Made by a program: the position numbers and the translations under genes. This document shows positions 1-9,003 of a stretch of DNA of 64,000 bases, one piece after another. The DNA is from Candidatus Bathyarchaeum tardum (GTDB taxonomy: Archaea; Thermoproteota; Bathyarchaeia; Bathyarchaeales; Bathyarchaeaceae). The notes beneath the pieces were generated by a model. The model ran no database searches. It was not told the origin of the DNA and saw nothing but the letters and a program-made list of their open reading frames with translations. The stretch lies in NCBI GenBank assembly GCA_029762755.1, contig JARVGH010000001.1, forward strand, positions 62,001 through 126,000, read 5' to 3'. Every line of letters starts with the position of its first letter. Within the stretch, counting starts at the first letter, position 1.

Positions 1-186
1 GATAAAGAAAGAAATAAAACTATGTTCAAATATGTTCAAAGTAGCTCCATCTTCTATTGTGCCAAAAACTATTGATTCCCAAAAATCTAACTTTTTAACT
101 CTATTACCGTTTTGTCAAATTATGGCTTTTAATAATCCAATTCAGAACATAATAGCTTTTGTTGCTTTTCATTTGAGGGAATCTTT

Positions 187-1392
187 ATGATAGGTGTGTC
201 AAAGTTATTGTGTGATTTAGAGAGTGAATCGGATGGTTTACGTTATGGCATTAATAATAATCAAATTTTGAAACAAATTAAACATCATCCAATTAATGTC
301 AAGTCAAACAAACCAATTGTGATTTGGAACGTGACAAATAAGTGTAACTTAAATTGCCTTCACTGTTATGCAACCGCTATGGTCGAATCAAACAATAAAG
401 AACTTTCTACAGAAGAAGGAATGCATTTTCTAGATAGCTTAGCTGATTATAAAGTACCTGTGGTAATTTTTTCAGGTGGCGAACCATTTCTTCGTCCTGA
501 TTTGTTTGAACTTATTGAATATGCAAATTCAATTGGTTTGAGGCCTGTGATCTCAACCAATGGAACATTAATTGATAAGAAAAAGGCAGAAATTGCAAAA
601 TCTGTGGGTGTTAAATATATTGGTGTTTCTTTGGATGGCTTAGAAAACACAAACGATAAATTTAGAGGGGTTAGTGGTGCGTTCCAAAATGCAGTTATAG
701 GTATGAGAAACTCTATTAAAGCTGGAATTAAGACTGGTCTTAGATTTACACTTACACGACACAATCACAGAGATATCCCGGGCGTATTGCTAAATCTTAA
801 AGAAATAGGTGTGAATCGTTGTTGTGTGTACCACCTGGATTACTGTGGACGTGGAAAAGATATCGTTAAACAAGATCTTAATCCAAAAGTTGCGAGAGAA
901 GCAATTAATTCTTATTTCGAACTTACGCGAAATCATCATGCAAATGGGTATAATATTGAAACGCTTCTTGTAGGAAATTATTGTGATGCTGGCTTTCTTT
1001 ATCTTAAATTGCTAAAGGACGATCCTGAGAGAGCTAAATGGGCGTATAATCTTCTTAAAGAAAATGGTGGAGATGGTACTGGCGAGACTATTGCTGCAGT
1101 AGATCCGTTTGGTTTTGTTCATGCAAACCAATTTTGGCAGGATTATTCTTTTGGCAGTATTCGTGATCGATCCTTTGGTGAGATTTGGGAAGATACTTCA
1201 GATCCGATTATGCTTGGTTTAAAAAATAAGAACAAATACATAACTGGTCGTTGTGCTGCAGATAATTGTCGCTTTTTCGAGATCTGTAAAGGTGGATCAC
1301 GTGTACGTGCTTTAGTTGGTTCTGGAGACATTTGGGCTTCCGATCCTGCTTGTTACCTAACAAATAATGAGATCGCTAAAGAACAATTGTAG
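187..1392 (+). CDS. ahbC: Radical SAM/SPASM protein, AhbC-like (12,18-didecarboxysiroheme deacetylase)
   Basis: A 401-residue radical SAM enzyme. The [4Fe-4S]/SAM cysteines are C53, C57 and C60 in CNLNCLHC, followed by the SAM-binding FSGGEPF motif. A C-terminal SPASM-type cysteine cluster (CAADNCRFFEIC, then DPACY) would hold a second cluster. The opening MIGVSKL...LRYG and the WNVT before the first cysteine recall AhbC, which removes acetate side chains from didecarboxysiroheme in the alternative heme pathway of archaea and sulfate reducers. AhbD and NirJ are close relatives, so the exact step is inferred. A GAGGGA-like ribosome site precedes the ATG. No other heme gene is in the window. 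Alternative: another SPASM maturase. Confidence 0.72.
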   Translation: MIGVSKLLCDLESESDGLRYGINNNQILKQIKHHPINVKSNKPIVIWNVTNKCNLNCLHCYATAMVESNNKELSTEEGMHFLDSLADYKVPVVIFSGGEPFLRPDLFELIEYANSIGLRPVISTNGTLIDKKKAEIAKSVGVKYIGVSLDGLENTNDKFRGVSGAFQNAVIGMRNSIKAGIKTGLRFTLTRHNHRDIPGVLLNLKEIGVNRCCVYHLDYCGRGKDIVKQDLNPKVAREAINSYFELTRNHHANGYNIETLLVGNYCDAGFLYLKLLKDDPERAKWAYNLLKENGGDGTGETIAAVDPFGFVHANQFWQDYSFGSIRDRSFGEIWEDTSDPIMLGLKNKNKYITGRCAADNCRFFEICKGGSRVRALVGSGDIWASDPACYLTNNEIAKEQL

Positions 1393-1834
1393 TAAAATCT
1401 ATTTTTTCCTTATGAGTAAGCTTTTTTTATTAACGATTATTTATGAAAAATCTGGAGTTTGGTTTAAAATTACCTGATCTTGTATTTCTTGTTTTCTTTT
1501 TGAGCATCACGGCTCGATTTCGTGGTTAATGACATTTTGTATTATAATGGTTTGAGTTATTTTTTAGTGATTTTTTCTTTACATTATTGAGATTTAGCAC
1601 AATGTTTATAATTTTGGTTTAATTGGAAAAACAAGCCTAAACCTGGGATATTTTTAACCCACAAAATGACCAAATGAAGTAGTATACTACAAAATTTAAC
1701 AATAAATAATCTTAAATTTCTATTATGCACGGGGTTTTTTGTACGACTTGATAAATACTTCATAGCCCATAATGTTGTTAATGAGCTGGTTTAGACGAGC
1801 TTAAAATTAAAAACATAAAGGGGAACATAGAATT
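1393..1834. other. Intergenic stretch, nothing recognised
   Basis: AT-rich sequence between AhbC and the zinc-ribbon gene. No ORF with coding character was found on either strand. It contains T tracts after the AhbC stop that could end transcription, and a weak TGGG/CCCA stem near 1650. The AAAGGGGA ribosome site of the next gene is at its right end. Confidence 0.5.
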
Positions 1835-2029
1835 TTGCCAAATAAACAATGTCCAAAATGTAAGCGTAATGTTAGCCTCACCAAATTTCAGTGGGACATG
1901 GGTGCAGAACTTCCGAAGGACTGCCCATATTGTAATAAACCCGTCGAGAAAAAAGAAGAAAAATCCAAAGAATATTTCCCTGAAGAATCAAAAAATAATT
2001 ACCATTCTTGGCTTCCAAAAGGCGCATAA
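1835..2029 (+). CDS. Small zinc-ribbon protein, hypothetical
   Basis: A 64-residue protein. CPKC (residues 6-9) and CPYC (around residues 31-34) are spaced like a zinc ribbon, and a charged tail follows (KKEEKSKEYFPEES). The start is TTG, supported by AAAGGGGA about ten bases upstream. An overlapping 62-codon reading frame in another phase lacks a ribosome site and is taken as a shadow. The role is unknown; such single zinc ribbons often bind nucleic acid or act as subunits of larger complexes, but nothing here decides it. Confidence 0.6.
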   Translation: MPNKQCPKCKRNVSLTKFQWDMGAELPKDCPYCNKPVEKKEEKSKEYFPEESKNNYHSWLPKGA

Positions 2030-2139
2030 ACTAACAATGGAATTAACCAAACGCTGATTATCATCATGTTAGGGCAAATAATTTTTTGGATTATTTTCTA
2101 GTACTGGATTGAAGTTCACTCGTCGTCTTGATACAAAAT

Positions 2140-2298
2140 ATGCATAATTCAAACCAAACCAACCAAACCAACACCAACAAAAAACCAACAACCCAAATCG
2201 AACTAATCTCTGAAAACATCATTCGCTTAAAACTCACAACACGCAAAGGAAACCAAATAGAAAGTGTAACCTTAAAAAAATTAGAAGTTGCACTGTAA
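2140..2298 (+). CDS. Possible 52-residue protein, hypothetical
   Basis: A short ATG-to-TAA frame. The N-terminal third is Asn/Thr/Gln-rich and encoded by CCAAAC/AACCAA repeats. The remainder (IELISENIIRLKLTTRKGN, then SVTLKKLEVAL) alternates hydrophobic and charged residues like a small beta-alpha domain, which is why it is listed. No Shine-Dalgarno sequence is visible, so it would need a leaderless transcript. No family is recognised, and it may not be expressed. Confidence 0.35.
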   Translation: MHNSNQTNQTNTNKKPTTQIELISENIIRLKLTTRKGNQIESVTLKKLEVAL

Positions 2299-2562
2299 AC
2301 GACTTTCTTGGAAATTAAATGATGATTGGCTAATACTTCATGGAGTTTAGTCCATTCTTTGAAGTTTTCAATGTTGCCCTAACATACAAAGCATTTATCT
2401 CCACAGTATTCGTAATTAATTCAGTACATATCAATTAAATAATTGTAAACTTTAATTGAAGTTATCGACCTGCAAAAAACTATTTCATGTTTGCAAGGTC
2501 ATAACTCTGATAATATAAACTTCATTGATGTTAAACTGACTCAATTACTTAAAATAAAACAA

Positions 2563-2603
2563 TTTGTTGTTGTTGACCCCCCTACCCCCCAACAACAACA
2601 AAA
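2563..2603. repeat. Perfect 13-bp inverted repeat with C-rich loop
   Basis: TTTGTTGTTGTTG at 2563-2575 is the exact reverse complement of CAACAACAACAAA at 2591-2603. The 15-base loop consists almost entirely of C. This is the first of two hairpins in the gap before the TspO-like gene. Function is unknown; it could be a structured leader, a terminator or a protein-binding site. Confidence 0.6.
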
Positions 2604-2667
2604 CTAGCATTTTTTCAAAATCCTGTTCAAAGGTCAAACATGTTTTGACGCTTTCTTTAAACCAAGT

Positions 2668-2704
2668 AGTAGTTGTTTTTTACCTGTAACAAAAAACAAC
2701 TACT
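2668..2704. repeat. Perfect 14-bp inverted repeat
   Basis: AGTAGTTGTTTTTT at 2668-2681 and AAAAAACAACTACT at 2691-2704 are exact reverse complements around a 9-base loop. A further AATTGTTGTTGTAT tract follows at about 2722. The whole gap from 2299 to 2860 holds no other recognisable gene. Confidence 0.6.
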
Positions 2705-2860
2705 TCTATTGTTTTTTTTTAAATTGTTGTTGTATCAACATTTTGTGGGGTCTCAAATGTTTGTCTTTTTATATGTTTGATTTTTCGAATCTCAACTTTT
2801 CTGCTAAATAAATTGCTGTGCAAATTGTTATATGAATAATGGTTGCATATTACTTCTGTT

Positions 2861-3625
2861 ATGTTGAATCGACCTGTTGTGTTTCAGGCAGTCAACATTG
2901 TCGCCTACATAGTAACTTTAATTGTAAACGGGTTAGCTGGCAGCACTACAATTATTGGAGGAGTTACTAGCGCCGATGTTTCAGACATGTACCCTACCTT
3001 GGTTACTCCTGCTGGGTTCACTTTTGCTATTTGGAGTGTAATCTACATTCTTCTGGCGTTGTTTGTTATCTATCAAGCGTTACCCCAAAACAGGGACAAA
3101 CCGTTTCTTGGTCAAGTTAGCCGGTTCTTCGGATTAAGTAGCATCTTCAACATTGTTTGGCTGGTTCTTTGGCATTACGATTTCGTTACCTACAGCGTAA
3201 TTCTGATGCTGGGGTTACTGACAAGTCTAATTCTAGTCTACAGACGCTTAGACATCGGCAGAGCAGCAGTATCGATCAAAGAAATGGCTCTTGTTCATTT
3301 GCCTTTCAGTGTTTATTTGGGCTGGATAAGCATCGCAACCATCGCAAACATTTCTGTAGCTTTAACTGCAATAGGCTGGGACGGATTTGGAATCGAAGCT
3401 TCAACTTGGGCCGTTCTGATAATCTGTGTTGCGTTGCTGTTATCCCTTGCTATGTTAGTGTTACGAAAAGACGTCGCCTTCTGTGGTGTAGTCATCTGGG
3501 CACTATTTGGTATCTTGTCTAAACAAGCAGAATACGAAAACATCGTTTTGGTCTCTGAAATTGTCATAGCAGTTCTTGCAGTTGCAATAGTTGTTACATT
3601 AATTCTTTCAAAGTTTAAACGTTGA
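2861..3625 (+). CDS. TspO/MBR-like tryptophan-rich sensory membrane protein
   Basis: About 254 residues with seven or more hydrophobic segments. The stretch PAGFTFAIWSVIYILLALF resembles the conserved Pro/Trp-rich helix of TspO/MBR-type proteins, which bind tetrapyrroles or similar ligands in membranes. It is longer than classical TspO (about 160 residues) and matches the longer TspO-related family. The ATG at 2861 is preferred; an in-frame TTG at 2843 would add six residues, and neither has a clear ribosome site. It stands alone after the hairpin-rich gap and ends 33 bases before pyruvate kinase. The ligand cannot be read from the sequence. Confidence 0.6.
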   Translation: MLNRPVVFQAVNIVAYIVTLIVNGLAGSTTIIGGVTSADVSDMYPTLVTPAGFTFAIWSVIYILLALFVIYQALPQNRDKPFLGQVSRFFGLSSIFNIVWLVLWHYDFVTYSVILMLGLLTSLILVYRRLDIGRAAVSIKEMALVHLPFSVYLGWISIATIANISVALTAIGWDGFGIEASTWAVLIICVALLLSLAMLVLRKDVAFCGVVIWALFGILSKQAEYENIVLVSEIVIAVLAVAIVVTLILSKFKR

Positions 3626-3658
3626 AAACCCCTTTTCATATTTTAGGTGACAGGTTAG

Positions 3659-5044
3659 TTGCTAAAGAAACCCAAAATCGTATGCACGATTGGTCCGGCT
3701 AGTGTTGAAACTGAAACTTTAAAGGGAATGCTCCAAGCAGGCATGAACTGTGTTAGAATAAACACCGCATACGGTGACCTTGAAAGCTACAAGCAAAGTG
3801 TTGATAATATTCGAAAATTATCTGACCTGCCCATAATGATTGATTTGAAAGGTCCTGAAATTCGGTTAAGAACAGAAGACCAACAAATAGTCAATATAGG
3901 TGACAAGCTATACGTTGGTTTTAGTGGCGAATCCATCAGTTTTAATCACAACATTATTGCCGAAATGAACATTGGGGACCTAGTTTACATTGACAACGGC
4001 AAAATCAAAACTGCAGTTATCGAAAAAGACAATAAATCTTTAGTTTTATTGGTGGAACGTGGCGGCATAATATCTAACGGCAAAGGAGTTAACGTTCCAA
4101 ACAAGATTCTTGGTGTTCCAACCCTTTCACAGCGGGACAAAAAAATTATAGACTTTGCCAAAAAATATCATGCAGAGTTTTTGGCTTTATCCTTTACAAG
4201 AAACGCAAAAGATATAACAAAACTGCGGTCAGCAGCAAAAGGTTTTGAAGGGGCTGTTCTTTCTAAAATTGAAAACTTTGAAGGCATAACAAACTTTAAA
4301 GAAATTTTAGAAGCATCCGATGCTATAATGATTGCACGCGGGGATTTAGGCGTAGAAATAGATTCCGAAAAAGTGCCTTTAGTTCAAAAATCGTTAATCC
4401 GAATGTGCAACCAAGAAGGGAAACCCGTAGTTACTGCTACAGAAATGCTGGAATCCATGATGCATAACCCAAATCCAACCCGCGCCGAAGTTAGCGACGT
4501 AGCTAACGCTATACTAGATGGAACAGATGCAACTATGCTTTCAGGAGAAACCGCAGTTGGAAAATATCCTGTAGATGCAGTGGAGATGATGGCAAGAATC
4601 GCAGTAGAAGCTCAAAAAGCAACCCGAAATTCAGTGCGAAAACTAGGTTTTGTTAACATTTCCGACACCGTAAGTTGGTCTATACACAAGATTTGCACTA
4701 GCATGCCTATAACAAAAATTGTAACTTTAACACGGTCAGGTTATACTGCAAAAATGATTTCCCGTTTTAAAATTGAAAGTCCCATAATCGCGGTTACCCC
4801 AAACCTGCAAATCAAAAAGCAACTTGAGCTAGTCTACGGGGTTGTTCCAGTACACTACGATTACACTAAAAAAGACGACCGGTTAATGTCTGTTGCAATT
4901 AAACTGCACGAAATGGAATTGCTGCACATCGAAGATCTGGTATTGTTCACTGCTGCCTTTCGAACAAAAATGCCCCATTCAAGCAATCTTATCGAAATAC
5001 ATACTCTCAAGGAACTTTTGGAATTTAAGAAAACGGTGAATTAA
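3659..5044 (+). CDS. pyk: Pyruvate kinase
   Basis: Converts phosphoenolpyruvate and ADP to pyruvate and ATP, the last step of glycolysis. At 461 residues it has the usual family length. Diagnostic blocks are KIVCTIGPAS at the N-terminus, DLKGPEIR (62-69), the SKIENFEG lysine/glutamate region, IMIARGDLGVE with the metal-binding Asp, and ATEMLESM followed by NPTRAEVSDVANAILDGTD. The start is TTG with GGTGA just upstream. The usual R-x-N-F-S-H-G motif reads RINTAYG (33-39), and the Thr after the active-site Asp is Leu63, so two potassium-coordinating positions are changed (see findings). Confidence 0.95.
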   Translation: MLKKPKIVCTIGPASVETETLKGMLQAGMNCVRINTAYGDLESYKQSVDNIRKLSDLPIMIDLKGPEIRLRTEDQQIVNIGDKLYVGFSGESISFNHNIIAEMNIGDLVYIDNGKIKTAVIEKDNKSLVLLVERGGIISNGKGVNVPNKILGVPTLSQRDKKIIDFAKKYHAEFLALSFTRNAKDITKLRSAAKGFEGAVLSKIENFEGITNFKEILEASDAIMIARGDLGVEIDSEKVPLVQKSLIRMCNQEGKPVVTATEMLESMMHNPNPTRAEVSDVANAILDGTDATMLSGETAVGKYPVDAVEMMARIAVEAQKATRNSVRKLGFVNISDTVSWSIHKICTSMPITKIVTLTRSGYTAKMISRFKIESPIIAVTPNLQIKKQLELVYGVVPVHYDYTKKDDRLMSVAIKLHEMELLHIEDLVLFTAAFRTKMPHSSNLIEIHTLKELLEFKKTVN

Positions 5045-5118
5045 ATCTAGTCAACAGTTCCTATTACTAATTAATAGATGCAACTTTGCTGGAAAACGGT
5101 CTTTTTTCTGGAATTCCA

Positions 5119-5141
5119 AAGGAACACAAGATTTGTTCCTT
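5119..5141. terminator. Hairpin between convergent genes pyk and purE
   Basis: AAGGAACA at 5119-5126 and TGTTCCTT at 5134-5141 form a perfect 8-bp stem with a 7-base loop. It sits in the short region where pyk and purE converge, so a bidirectional termination or mRNA 3'-end role is plausible but unproven. Confidence 0.35.
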
Positions 5142-5172
5142 AATGGTTCCGTGAATAATCTAAGATCTTTAG

Positions 5173-5706
5173 TTAAACTGCAAGGCGGTTAACGTGTTTT
5201 TTTTGTGTTACTTTTTTTACTTCTTCGTCGCCATCGTAGATTGCTTTAGCCATTTTTTTGTTATACTTGTCTAGGGACTTTTGGAGTTCTGGATTAGCTA
5301 TGGCAAAAATTCGTAACGCTACTAACGCAGCATTTTCTGGTTTAACAACGTATGCAACAGGAACTCCAGTAGGCATTGCAGTGGAAGAAAACACTTTGGC
5401 TCCTCCGTGTTGGTCAGAGTCTGGAGGGCATGCAATAACTGGATGAACGGTTGTCCCTGCAACTACTCCTGAAAGGGCGTCAGATAATCCTGCAACTGTA
5501 ATGTAAACAAGGGGCACACTACATTTTTCGTATTCTTTGAGTTCCTTTAACAGTTTTTCTGGTGTCCGATGTGCCGAAGCAACAGTATATACACAATCTA
5601 CTGGAAACTTTTGTTTTTCCAAAAACTCTTTAATTTTGGAAGCAAAAGGAAGATCTCGGGGAGAACCCATTAAAACTACAATTTGTTCTTTTGACATGGT
5701 ATTCAC
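5173..5706 (-). CDS. purE: PurE, AIR carboxylase / N5-CAIR mutase
   Basis: Makes carboxyaminoimidazole ribotide in purine synthesis. The 177-residue protein has VVLMGSPRDL near the N-terminus, the SAHRTP loop and a conserved C-terminal half. Its middle reads VAGLSDALSG and ACPPDSDQHGGA, which from memory is closer to class II PurE (direct CO2 use, as in Treponema and animal PAICS) than to class I, whose loop is AGAGGAAHLPG. SAHRTP is, however, class I-like. No purK is nearby, which is consistent with class II but not proof. A purP pair lies about 24 kb away. Confidence 0.9.
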   Translation of the reverse strand: MNTMSKEQIVVLMGSPRDLPFASKIKEFLEKQKFPVDCVYTVASAHRTPEKLLKELKEYEKCSVPLVYITVAGLSDALSGVVAGTTVHPVIACPPDSDQHGGAKVFSSTAMPTGVPVAYVVKPENAALVALRIFAIANPELQKSLDKYNKKMAKAIYDGDEEVKKVTQKKHVNRLAV

Positions 5707-5748
5707 TTTTCTTTTTTTATTGGATTAACTTTTTGGTTAACTAAATGG

Positions 5749-6549
5749 TTATTCCCAGTTTTTTCTGATGGTTTCACTCTTTTTGGTTGCTGCTTCAACA
5801 GCTCGAACTAAAGCTTGCCTGATCTGGCTGCCTTCAACTTCATATATTGCCTCAATGGTGGTTCCACCTGGAGTTGTAACATTGTCCCGTATCTGAGCAG
5901 GACTTAGTCCTGTTTCTAAAACAAGTTTTGCAGTTCCCAAAACTGCTTGAGCTGCACTTTGCAACGCCAAATCTCGGGGCAAACCAACTTTTAAGCCCGC
6001 GTAGGCTAGAGCCTCTACAATAATTGAAAGGTATCCCGGTCCGCTTCCACTGACTGCAGTTACTGCATCCATGTATTTTTCATCAATTTCCATGGATTTT
6101 CCCATCAAATCAAGAAATGTTTTGATAGTTTGCTTGTCTTGCTCAGTTACATCGTTGTCACAACAATAAGCAGTGAAAGATTCTTGCACCGAAATAGCAA
6201 CATTAGGCATTACTCTTACAATACGGGCTTTAGGTGCTACCCGTTTACAGAACTGAACAGTAACCGCTGCAGCTGTAGAAACCACAAGTTTGCCTTCAAC
6301 TTCTTTGCTGATTTCTTCTAAAACTGACTTTAAGATGTTTGGTTTCACACACAAAAAAACAACATCAGCATTTTTTGCTGCCTTTTTATTATCACTGGTT
6401 AATACTGCACCCATGTTTTCTAGTTCATTAGCTTTTTCCAGTTGAACTTCGGCTACTGTAATTTTGCCTTTATATCCACTTTTCAAAAGGCTCTTTGTAA
6501 CAGAACCGCCAATTACGCCTGCGCCAATAACTGCAATGTTGTTTTTCAT
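5749..6549 (-). CDS. proC: Pyrroline-5-carboxylate reductase
   Basis: Reduces 1-pyrroline-5-carboxylate to proline with NAD(P)H. The 266-residue protein matches the family length. It shows the Rossmann start AVIGAGVIGGS, the VRVMPN motif, VSGSGPGYL and the C-terminal TTPGGTT signature of the dimerisation domain. It lies 42 bases upstream of purE on the same strand, so the two may be cotranscribed, although they serve different pathways. No other proline gene is in view. Confidence 0.95.
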   Translation of the reverse strand: MKNNIAVIGAGVIGGSVTKSLLKSGYKGKITVAEVQLEKANELENMGAVLTSDNKKAAKNADVVFLCVKPNILKSVLEEISKEVEGKLVVSTAAAVTVQFCKRVAPKARIVRVMPNVAISVQESFTAYCCDNDVTEQDKQTIKTFLDLMGKSMEIDEKYMDAVTAVSGSGPGYLSIIVEALAYAGLKVGLPRDLALQSAAQAVLGTAKLVLETGLSPAQIRDNVTTPGGTTIEAIYEVEGSQIRQALVRAVEAATKKSETIRKNWE

Positions 6550-6742
6550 CCTGGTTTACATCCAATTACCTTGTAACTAACAGTTCCAAACCAACTCACT
6601 AATAAAATCTTCTTGCACAAAAACTAACCCAGAAATGGCAACTATACTACCGTTTCGGAATGTTTTGCTTTTGGTAATAGCAGTTTATCTTTTTATTTAT
6701 TGTTTTTCAGTTTCAGGACAGCACGGGCTATAATCAAGGTAC

Positions 6743-8992
6743 GTGCAAACTGCACATGTTGCTAGTCAAAAAAAGGCAGGAGTTAAGAACTTGGACTACT
6801 TCGGGGAAGATACAGAAGTTATCAGGGGCAAAAACTGGGACTGGAAAAATTTTGAGTCCACTAAGGGTTATCCCGTTTCTGATAATCTTCTTGAATGGGT
6901 TATCGGGCAAGAACGTGCCCTTGATGAGTGTTATCTTTGTTTAGAAGAATGGGTTCACAAACTAAAAAACCTCAAGCAAGAAAAATGGTACGACGCATGG
7001 ACAGACCCCGACAAAGAAAAACCCAATGTAACAAAAACTGCTCCTCCTGGTCCATATTTGCTTTTGCTTGGAGATCCCGGCACGGGTAAATCTTTGATTG
7101 GTCGTGCCCTTTCGGTTCATTTAACTGAACTTTACAAAAAAGAAGACATTAAACTCCAAGATGTAGTATGCTGGCAAAATGACATCATTCCAGGTGAACC
7201 AAAAATTTCTTCCCACCCTGCAGGTGACGGGAAAAAAATTCTTTTAAAACAAAAACTCAAAGAAGCAAAACGGCAGTTCCTTCAACGCATTGGAGTAAAA
7301 GCAATAATCTATTTGATGATTATTGTTGCTTCAATTTTCATGTTTGCAGGCTTCTATTACCTTTGGCAAGAAAAACTTGCATGGGACATGAACGTGCCCG
7401 GCGCCTTTGGTGAGCCTGTTCAAACTGTGTACAATGGCAACTTCGGTAGTTTCATGTTAGACAATTTCGTGGCCATTGGAACTACAACTTTTCTGCCGGC
7501 AGGAATGATGCTCATGTTCCTGATTCTAGTAACAGTGCTAGGACGATTCGGCATAATGGGCGGCGCCAAAGGAATTGGGGGAGCAAAATCTTCTAAGGTT
7601 CCAAAACTCATAGTTGACAACTCCAAAAAAGCTGCGCCTTTTATTGATGCCACTGGACATGGCTCTGCTCAACTGTTTGGAAGTATTGCATGGGATCCCT
7701 TCCAGACTGGAGGAATGGGAACTCCCGAACATCAAAGAGTAACCGCCGGTGGGGTTCACCGTGCTCATCAAGGCATCTTATACATTGACGAAATAAAAAA
7801 CATGGCACCTGATGAAGCAATTACTTTGTTGACTGTTTTAGAGGATGGTCAGTTACCGATAACTATGCGCAGCCGATTAGGGGGAGCAAGCGGAACAGCA
7901 GCAATGTCTGTAGCTACTGAACCTGTGCCTTGTATGTGCTTTTTAGTGGGTGCCGGGAACTACGACAGCATCGGGCAAGTTCATCCCGCGTTGATGGATC
8001 GAATATATGGTTACGGCAAAGTAGTGCGCATGAACAATACCATGCCTAACACTATGGAGAACCGCCGCAAGTATGTTCAGTTTATTGCCCAAGAGGTTTC
8101 CCGTTTTAGGCTGCTTCCTTTCAGCAAAGAAGCCTGTGAAGAAATAATTAACGAAGGTCGCAGAAGAAGCAATAAAAACAATGCCTTGTCCACTAAACTT
8201 CGGCCAATGATTTCCATAGTGAAAACAGCAGGCACTTTGGCCATGAACGAAGACCTAAAGTTTGTCGAAGCGAAGCACGTAAAAGAAGCCATTGAGAATC
8301 ACTGTAAAACGATCCAAAAACAGATTCTTGAACATCAAATGAGCGAACGGGGACAACTTTTGGATATCAGTCCCGAAGGTTCCAAGTTAGGGCAGATTTA
8401 TGGTGTTGCTGTAGTCAAAGATTCATACAGTGGAGAAATGACTGGAAACGTTCTTGCTGTCAAAGGCTTCTTAGAAAAACGGGACAAACGATTTGACAAA
8501 TCCCTGCGTGGTTACTACAATGTTACCGGAATTGCCAAAGAAGGACAAGAACAGTTCATCGCCGATAGTGTATGCAAAGTCCGAAGTGTAATTTTACAAA
8601 AATACGGTGTTGATATTGCCCAAGAATTCTTTACACACATTGATTTTGCTCAGGCTTATCGTGTAGACGGACCAAGCGCAGGAGTAACCATGACTATTCT
8701 TCTTTGTTCCTTGTTAGAGGGTAAACCCATCAGGCAAGACGTCGCAGTTACCGGAGAAATTAATGTTGGAGTTCACGACGTGGTTCCTGTTACTGCAGTT
8801 GGCGGAGTTCACGAAAAAATTAAAGCAGCAGAAATGTGGGGCTTCAAAAAAGTTATAGTTCCAGCAAAGAACTACAAGCATTCTATTGAGCCTCAAGACT
8901 ACAGCATCGAAGTAGTTCCAGGGGAAACTTTAGACGATTACCTGCGAGAATCCTTGGTTAACACCGACGAAGAATCGGTCCAAGACAAGTAG
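6743..8992 (+). CDS. lonB: Archaeal Lon protease, membrane-anchored LonB type
   Basis: ATP-dependent quality-control protease facing the cytoplasm. The 749-residue chain has Walker A GDPGTGKS, then two membrane segments (about residues 192-212 and 248-268) inserted inside the AAA domain as in archaeal LonB. Next come Walker B ILYIDEI and the S16 peptidase domain with catalytic Ser in DGPSAGVTM and Lys in GGVHEKIKAAE. The start is GTG with AAGGT just upstream. It converges with the flavodoxin gene, leaving 11 bases between the stops. Confidence 0.95.
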   Translation: MQTAHVASQKKAGVKNLDYFGEDTEVIRGKNWDWKNFESTKGYPVSDNLLEWVIGQERALDECYLCLEEWVHKLKNLKQEKWYDAWTDPDKEKPNVTKTAPPGPYLLLLGDPGTGKSLIGRALSVHLTELYKKEDIKLQDVVCWQNDIIPGEPKISSHPAGDGKKILLKQKLKEAKRQFLQRIGVKAIIYLMIIVASIFMFAGFYYLWQEKLAWDMNVPGAFGEPVQTVYNGNFGSFMLDNFVAIGTTTFLPAGMMLMFLILVTVLGRFGIMGGAKGIGGAKSSKVPKLIVDNSKKAAPFIDATGHGSAQLFGSIAWDPFQTGGMGTPEHQRVTAGGVHRAHQGILYIDEIKNMAPDEAITLLTVLEDGQLPITMRSRLGGASGTAAMSVATEPVPCMCFLVGAGNYDSIGQVHPALMDRIYGYGKVVRMNNTMPNTMENRRKYVQFIAQEVSRFRLLPFSKEACEEIINEGRRRSNKNNALSTKLRPMISIVKTAGTLAMNEDLKFVEAKHVKEAIENHCKTIQKQILEHQMSERGQLLDISPEGSKLGQIYGVAVVKDSYSGEMTGNVLAVKGFLEKRDKRFDKSLRGYYNVTGIAKEGQEQFIADSVCKVRSVILQKYGVDIAQEFFTHIDFAQAYRVDGPSAGVTMTILLCSLLEGKPIRQDVAVTGEINVGVHDVVPVTAVGGVHEKIKAAEMWGFKKVIVPAKNYKHSIEPQDYSIEVVPGETLDDYLRESLVNTDEESVQDK

Positions 8993-9003
8993 GGGCTCTT
9001 TTT

